Shown here: positions 5,474 through 9,445 of the stretch, one piece after another
How positions within the stretch are numbered: position 1 is the first letter of the stretch
Layout of the letters: every line of letters begins with the position of its first letter
Assembly (NCBI GenBank): GCA_964450345.1
Contig: CAYVEL010000026.1
Coordinates: 1 to 9,445, forward strand
Reading direction: 5' to 3'
DNA from: JAPLZH01 sp964450345
Lineage (GTDB): Bacteria > Patescibacteriota > Minisyncoccia > Phycocordibacterales > PALSA-1337
Length of the DNA stretch: 9,445 nt
Notes under the pieces: generated by a model
Databases searched by the model: none
What the model saw: the letters and a program-made list of their open reading frames with translations, nothing else
Told to the model about the DNA's origin: nothing
Made by a program: the position numbers and the translations under genes

Positions 5474-5740
5474 ATGAAAAATGATCCGAAATCAAAAATA
5501 ATAAGAAGATTAAAACTTATCGAAGGACAGGTTAGAGGTCTTCAAAAAATGGTTGATAATGATACGTACTGTATTGATGTAATTACTCAGACCTCTGCGG
5601 TTAAACAGGGTTTATCTAATCTAGAAGATTTATTACTCGAAAATCATTTAGGAACTTGTGTGCTTAATCAGGTGGCTTTAGGTAAAACAGACAAAGCTAA
5701 AAAGGAAATATTGAAAGTTTATAAACTAAAAAGAAAATAA
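5474..5740 (+). CDS. csoR: Copper-sensing transcriptional repressor CsoR
   Basis: An 88-residue all-helical repressor of the CsoR/RcnR family (DUF156). An in-frame ATG exists at 5414, but it would place the promoter and operator inside the gene. The ATG at 5474 gives the usual family length, starting MKNDPKSKIIRRLKLIEGQ, with the family's RRLK-x-IEGQVRGL helix. The Cu(I) site is intact: C33, H58 and C62, with spacings identical to C36/H61/C65 of Mycobacterium tuberculosis CsoR. The second-shell Y32 and E78 also match its Y35 and E81 with the same offset of three. The set therefore predicts Cu(I) rather than nickel, formaldehyde or persulfide sensing. It is first in the operon under its own operator, 41 bases before copA. 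The message appears leaderless, with no Shine-Dalgarno. Confidence 0.93.
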   Translation: MKNDPKSKIIRRLKLIEGQVRGLQKMVDNDTYCIDVITQTSAVKQGLSNLEDLLLENHLGTCVLNQVALGKTDKAKKEILKVYKLKRK

Positions 5741-5751
5741 TTTTTTAGTTT
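5723..5751 (+). other. AT-rich hairpin at the csoR-copA junction (possible weak attenuator)
   Basis: AAACTAAAAA (5723-5732) pairs perfectly with TTTTTAGTTT (5742-5751) around a 9-base loop that contains the csoR stop codon, and is followed by the U-rich GTTCTTTTT. With one G-C pair the stem is weak. It might reduce read-through so that csoR is made in excess of copA, or be a chance product of AT-rich sequence. Confidence 0.3.
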
Positions 5752-5781
5752 GTTCTTTTTGAATATTTTTAATATTTAAAT

Positions 5782-8028
5782 ATGAATAATAAAGTCAAAA
5801 TATATAAGATTAAAGGAATGCATTGTGCTTCTTGTGCTGGAATTATCGAAAAGACTTTAAAAAATGAATTTGGCATTGAATCTATAGAAGTAAATTACGG
5901 AACAGAAAAAGCCAAGGTGGTTTTTAGAGATGGTGAAATATCTACTGACATCTTGTCTAAAAAGATAAAAAAATTTGGATATTATTTAGAATCACCAGAA
6001 AAGGCCTTTTCTAAAGAAGAAAATGAATTAGAGGTTAAGAGTTTGAAGGTAAAACTGTTTTCTGCAATTCCTCTAGCTATCTTGAGTATACTGTTTATGG
6101 TTGTGGATGTTTTATTTAAGATGAATTTATTTTCTGGTTTTTCAGAAGTTATTATGAGTTCCTCTAAAATAATACTTCCTATATTAGCCACTTATATTCT
6201 ATTTATAATAGGCAAGCCGTATATTCTAGGTGTTTATAGATTTCTGCGATATGGAAAAGCTAATATGGATACTCTTATAGGTATTGGTACACTTTCTGCA
6301 TATATTTATAGTTTGTTTATAACACTTTTTGGAAATAACTTTGCGGGGTATATAAATAATACAGACACTTATTATGATGTCACTATTATAGTGATCACTT
6401 TTATTGTTTTTGGAAAATATCTTGAATTGAAGTCGAAAATTAGGACTGGAGATGCTATTAAAAAACTTTTGAATCTCCAGTCCAAAACCGCTCTAGTAAT
6501 TAGAGATTCTAAAGAATTAGAAATATCTATTAACGATGTTATCCATGGCGATATTATTGTTATTAAGACTGGAGCAAAGATTCCTGTAGACGGAATTATA
6601 ATAGAAGGAGAATCTTTTATTGATGAATCTATGATTACAGGAGAACCTATGCCTGTGCTAAAGAAAGTAGGAGATACTCTAGTGGCTGGTACTATAAATA
6701 ATAATGGTTTCTTAAAATTCAAAGCTACTAAAATAGGTTCGGAGACACTGCTCTCACAGATTATTAAAATGGTTGAAGATGCTCAGGGCAGTAAGGCACC
6801 TATTCAAGCTCTAGCAGATAAGGTGTCGAGTGTTTTTGTTCCTATTGTATTAGTTATTGCCGTTCTTACTTTTGTTTCTTGGATTATATTTGGTGTGAGT
6901 ACAATAGGACTAAACCAATCTATTTCTTATGGACTAGTATCATTTGTCAGTATTTTGGTTATTGCTTGTCCTTGTGCATTAGGACTCGCTACTCCGACTG
7001 CTATTATCGTGGGTGTTGGTAAGGGGGCTAAAGAGGGTATTTTAATTAAAGATGCTAAGACTTTAGAAAAATTACATGCAGTAAATACTGTGGTGGTAGA
7101 TAAGACAGGAACGATAACCATTGGAAGACCTGCTGTTACTGATATTAAAAATTTATCTGCTCTAGAAGATAATAATTTTATCTCTATTATTGCTCTACTT
7201 GAGAAAAGGTCAGAACATCCTATTGCTCACGCTATAACTAATTATATTGGAGATAAATTAATAGAAGAGGAGGTTTTAAATTTCGAAGTAATTAAGGGAA
7301 TGGGTATTAAGGGATCCATAAAAGGAACAGAGTATTATGTTGGTAATGTGAGATTAATTAAAGACCTTGGTTTAAATTTTGATTATTCTTTAATAGAAAA
7401 ATTTACAAGAGAGGGAAAGACTCCGATTATTTTAGCTACAAAAGAAAAAGTTTTAGGTTATGTAATAGTAGCCGATGAAATAAAGAAAGAATCAAAACAA
7501 GCTATAAGTGATTTACATAAGCTTGGTATTAAAGTGGTAATGCTAACAGGTGATGATGAGAAAACTGCGAAATATATTGCATCACTCGTGGGTATAGATG
7601 AGGTGGTGGCTAATGTTTTACCTAAAGATAAATTAGATAAAATTAAATCTCTTCAGGTTGATGGTAAGGTGGTAGCTATGGCAGGAGATGGTATTAATGA
7701 TGCACCAGCTCTAGCACAGGCTGATGTGGGGATCGCTATGGGTACCGGAACAGATGTGGCTATAGAATCTGCGGGAATCACTCTTCTGGGAGGTGATATT
7801 TCAAAACTAGTTAAAGCTATTAGATTATCGAAAATAACAATGAGAGGAATTAAACAAAACCTTTTTTGGGCATTTATATACAATGTTATTGGTATTCCAC
7901 TAGCATCCGGTCTATTTTTCCCTATATTCGGCTGGTTACTCAGTCCAATGTTCGCAGGTCTAGCAATGGCTTTCTCTAGTGTGTCAGTGGTATCTAACTC
8001 ACTTAGAATTAAAACTAAAAAATTATAA
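5782..8028 (+). CDS. copA: Cu+-exporting P1B-type ATPase CopA
   Basis: A 748-residue P1B-1 ATPase that pumps cytosolic Cu+ across the membrane using ATP. It has one N-terminal HMA domain with GMHCASC (12-18; C15 and C18 bind copper), then two helices before the core. Core motifs: actuator TGEP (286-289); membrane CPC (C396-P397-C398); phosphorylation DKTGT (D440-T444); N-domain HP (H479-P480); TGD (589-591); and hinge GDGIND (635-640). YN (700-701) and MxxSS (M729, S732, S733) in the last helices complete the Cu+ selectivity set, which separates it from Zn/Cd or Co pumps. Length and all catalytic residues are normal, so the pump should be active. No Shine-Dalgarno precedes the ATG; upstream TTTTTAATATTTAAAT is pure AT. 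It is second in the csoR operon, and the next gene starts four bases after its stop. Confidence 0.96.
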   Translation: MNNKVKIYKIKGMHCASCAGIIEKTLKNEFGIESIEVNYGTEKAKVVFRDGEISTDILSKKIKKFGYYLESPEKAFSKEENELEVKSLKVKLFSAIPLAILSILFMVVDVLFKMNLFSGFSEVIMSSSKIILPILATYILFIIGKPYILGVYRFLRYGKANMDTLIGIGTLSAYIYSLFITLFGNNFAGYINNTDTYYDVTIIVITFIVFGKYLELKSKIRTGDAIKKLLNLQSKTALVIRDSKELEISINDVIHGDIIVIKTGAKIPVDGIIIEGESFIDESMITGEPMPVLKKVGDTLVAGTINNNGFLKFKATKIGSETLLSQIIKMVEDAQGSKAPIQALADKVSSVFVPIVLVIAVLTFVSWIIFGVSTIGLNQSISYGLVSFVSILVIACPCALGLATPTAIIVGVGKGAKEGILIKDAKTLEKLHAVNTVVVDKTGTITIGRPAVTDIKNLSALEDNNFISIIALLEKRSEHPIAHAITNYIGDKLIEEEVLNFEVIKGMGIKGSIKGTEYYVGNVRLIKDLGLNFDYSLIEKFTREGKTPIILATKEKVLGYVIVADEIKKESKQAISDLHKLGIKVVMLTGDDEKTAKYIASLVGIDEVVANVLPKDKLDKIKSLQVDGKVVAMAGDGINDAPALAQADVGIAMGTGTDVAIESAGITLLGGDISKLVKAIRLSKITMRGIKQNLFWAFIYNVIGIPLASGLFFPIFGWLLSPMFAGLAMAFSSVSVVSNSLRIKTKKL

Positions 8029-8032
8029 TTAT

Positions 8033-9082
8033 ATGAATTCACAAAAACAAAAATATATATTTCACGTAAATGGTATGCATTGTAATGCCTGCACTTTAAT
8101 GATTGAAAGCGAACTTGGTGAATTAGCTGGAGTGGAGAGTGCTAAATCTAGTCTTAATAAAAACTCTGTAGAAGTAGTGGGTGACTTTGGAAATAAAAAT
8201 ATAGAAGAAATATTATTTTTTCTTAATGAGCCGCTAAAGCCTAGAGGATATACTTTAACTCTTGAAAAAGAAAATCTAGATAATACAGGCTCGAACGCTA
8301 ATAAATGGTCTGATTTTAAAATCGCATTACCGATAGCTTTAGGTTTTATAGTTTTGTTTATAGTTTTACAAAAGCTTGGAATAATAAATCTAATTAATGC
8401 GAGCAAGGTAAATTATGGAACAGCTTTCGTGATAGGGGTTGTAGCTTCACTTTCTACTTGTATGGCGATTGTTGGTGGTCTGGTATTATCTATGTCGGCT
8501 ACTTTCGCTAAGGGTGATAATAAATTTAAACCACAAATAGCTTTTCATTTAGGAAGATTAATTTCTTTCTTTATTCTCGGTGGAGTTATTGGTGTGATCG
8601 GTTCGGCTTTTACTTTAAATATCTCATTAACTTTTATTCTTAGTTTAGTTATTGGTTTAGTAATGCTGACGCTTGGAATTAATTTGCTTGATGTATTTTC
8701 TTGGTCAAAAAAATTACAGCCATCAATACCTAAAATTATTTCTAGACACGCACATGGAATATCTAAATTAAATAATATTTTTACTCCAGTATTGGTAGGT
8801 ATTGCTACTTTCTTTTTGCCATGTGGTTTTACTCAGTCTATGCAGATATATACTTTATCTACTGGTTCTTTCTTAGAGGGTGGTTTAACAATGCTTTCTT
8901 TTGCTCTTGGAACACTTCCGGTTTTGGCGCTTATAAGTTTTAGTTCATTTAGTATTAAAAATAGTTCTAAATCAGGAGTTTTCTTTAAGACAGCTGGATT
9001 AATAGTTATATTATTCGCATTATTTAATATTATTAATAGCTTAGTGGTGATCGGATTAATTCCTCCAGTATTTAACTTTTAA
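8033..9082 (+). CDS. HMA domain fused to DsbD/SafE-type membrane protein (copper operon)
   Basis: A 349-residue protein starting MNSQKQKYIF. An in-frame ATG at 7979 would overlap copA by 50 bases and add unrelated residues before the HMA domain, so the ATG at 8033, four bases after the copA stop, is chosen. Residues 8-75 are an HMA copper-binding domain with GMHCNAC (14-20; C17 and C20). After a linker come about seven membrane helices (near 97-115, 129-154, 168-194, 200-222, 251-272, 282-302, 319-343) of the TauE/SafE/DsbD-like type (COG2836, PF13386). Two cysteines lie in paired helices: STCMA (C143) and LPCGFTQ (C264), placed like the redox-active pair of DsbD/CcdA. Known relatives occur with copper ATPases and cupredoxins. 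Copper delivery across the membrane or thiol electron transfer are both possible; sulfite export is unlikely despite the family name. The cupredoxin gene follows 18 bases on. Confidence 0.88.
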   Translation: MNSQKQKYIFHVNGMHCNACTLMIESELGELAGVESAKSSLNKNSVEVVGDFGNKNIEEILFFLNEPLKPRGYTLTLEKENLDNTGSNANKWSDFKIALPIALGFIVLFIVLQKLGIINLINASKVNYGTAFVIGVVASLSTCMAIVGGLVLSMSATFAKGDNKFKPQIAFHLGRLISFFILGGVIGVIGSAFTLNISLTFILSLVIGLVMLTLGINLLDVFSWSKKLQPSIPKIISRHAHGISKLNNIFTPVLVGIATFFLPCGFTQSMQIYTLSTGSFLEGGLTMLSFALGTLPVLALISFSSFSIKNSSKSGVFFKTAGLIVILFALFNIINSLVVIGLIPPVFNF

Positions 9083-9100
9083 TTGTATTAATAAAAATTT

Positions 9101-9445
9101 ATGAAAAAAATAATTATAGCCACTGTACTCGCATTATTATTTATAGTCGGAGCAGTAGTAATATCTGGTAGTGAATCTAGAATAGATACTGATTCTAAAA
9201 ATTCTAATTTAGGATCTAGTGGTGGACAGGTTAATAATGTTTCTATCGTTGATGGTAAACAGATCATAGAAATAAAAACTAAGGGAGGATATTCTCCTAG
9301 AAAAACTGTAGCTAAGGCTGGTATTCCAACTGTTATTAGATATATAACTAATGGTACTTTTGACTGTTCAATTGCGATTAGGATCCCTAGCTTAAGTATT
9401 TCAAAGCTTCTGCCAGCTACTGGAAATACTGATATAGATATAGGT
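9101..9445 (+). CDS. Membrane-anchored cupredoxin-domain protein (3' end missing)
   Basis: 115 codons are visible, from ATG 9101 to the window end, without a stop. Residues 4-22 form a hydrophobic signal anchor after MKK; there is no lipobox cysteine, so an uncleaved anchor or ordinary signal peptide is likely. Residues 23-46 are a Ser/Gly/Asn-rich linker. From about 50 the pattern IIEIKTKGGYSPRKTVAKAG, then IPTVIRYITN, TFDCSIAIRIPSL (C89) and the strand IDIG match the cupredoxin/plastocyanin-like fold (COG4633, PF13473-type), which often follows HMA-SafE membrane proteins. C89 is a candidate copper ligand; the remaining ligands (Met, His or Cys) would lie beyond the edge, so copper binding cannot be confirmed. 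It should act outside the cytoplasmic membrane, accepting or buffering copper or passing electrons to the upstream protein. No Shine-Dalgarno is seen; the gene is probably read from the csoR operon promoter. Confidence 0.85.
   Translation, partial: MKKIIIATVLALLFIVGAVVISGSESRIDTDSKNSNLGSSGGQVNNVSIVDGKQIIEIKTKGGYSPRKTVAKAGIPTVIRYITNGTFDCSIAIRIPSLSISKLLPATGNTDIDIG

Noticed and set aside
7979..8032. Upstream start of the HMA-SafE protein overlapping copA
   Set aside because: It overlaps the copA coding end by 50 bases and adds 18 residues unrelated to the HMA fold; the ATG at 8033 directly precedes the domain.
7653..8042. Minus-strand ORF inside copA
   Set aside because: It lies opposite the GDGIND region and terminal helices of an intact P-type ATPase; no domain or start signal of its own. 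Shorter minus-strand ORFs at 5982-6191, 6372-6722, 6927-7121 and 8062-8406 are rejected for the same reason.

Overview
The window looks like a piece of an AT-rich, compact bacterial genome, most plausibly a Candidatus Patescibacteria (CPR) lineage such as the Paceibacteria. This placement is inference. It rests on a CxxC-x17-CxxC (TIGR04272-type) protein, short intergenic gaps, almost no Shine-Dalgarno sequences, and apparently leaderless promoters. The standard code fits, since no UGA needs reading through. No rRNA, tRNA, CRISPR array, insertion sequence or phage gene was seen, and no stretch over 300 bases lacks a gene.

Left part (1-2430): the 3' end of a DUF2339-type multi-pass membrane protein closed by a strong intrinsic terminator; a clear promoter; a glycine/arginine-repeat protein with a zinc-ribbon and a Lys/Glu tail; then a 41-residue, extremely basic small protein with its own promoter and a perfect 15-bp hairpin overlapping its stop codon.

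Middle (2430-5346): an ABC-F ATPase (soluble, two nucleotide-binding domains, probably ribosome-acting) and, convergent to it on the minus strand, a nitronate monooxygenase/FabK-like flavin TIM-barrel protein with an unusual cysteine-rich C-terminus. The strong hairpin between them has its U-tract on the minus strand, so it terminates the flavoprotein gene.

Right part (5437-9445): a copper-response operon on the plus strand. A perfect 28-bp palindrome with a central C5-TA-G5 core contains the -10 box of csoR. csoR encodes a Cu(I)-sensing repressor with an intact Cys-His-Cys site. It is followed by copA (Cu+-exporting P1B-1 ATPase), a protein fusing an HMA copper-binding domain to a DsbD/SafE-type membrane domain with two intramembrane cysteines, and a membrane-anchored cupredoxin cut by the window edge. 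Read together: CsoR senses excess Cu(I) and derepresses; CopA pumps copper out; the HMA-SafE protein and the extracytoplasmic cupredoxin probably pass copper or electrons across the membrane. The last role is inference.

The main points of interest are the leaderless-promoter geometry, the RGG/zinc-ribbon protein with its tiny basic neighbour, the HMA-SafE/cupredoxin pair, and the flavoprotein gene divergent from the copper operator.
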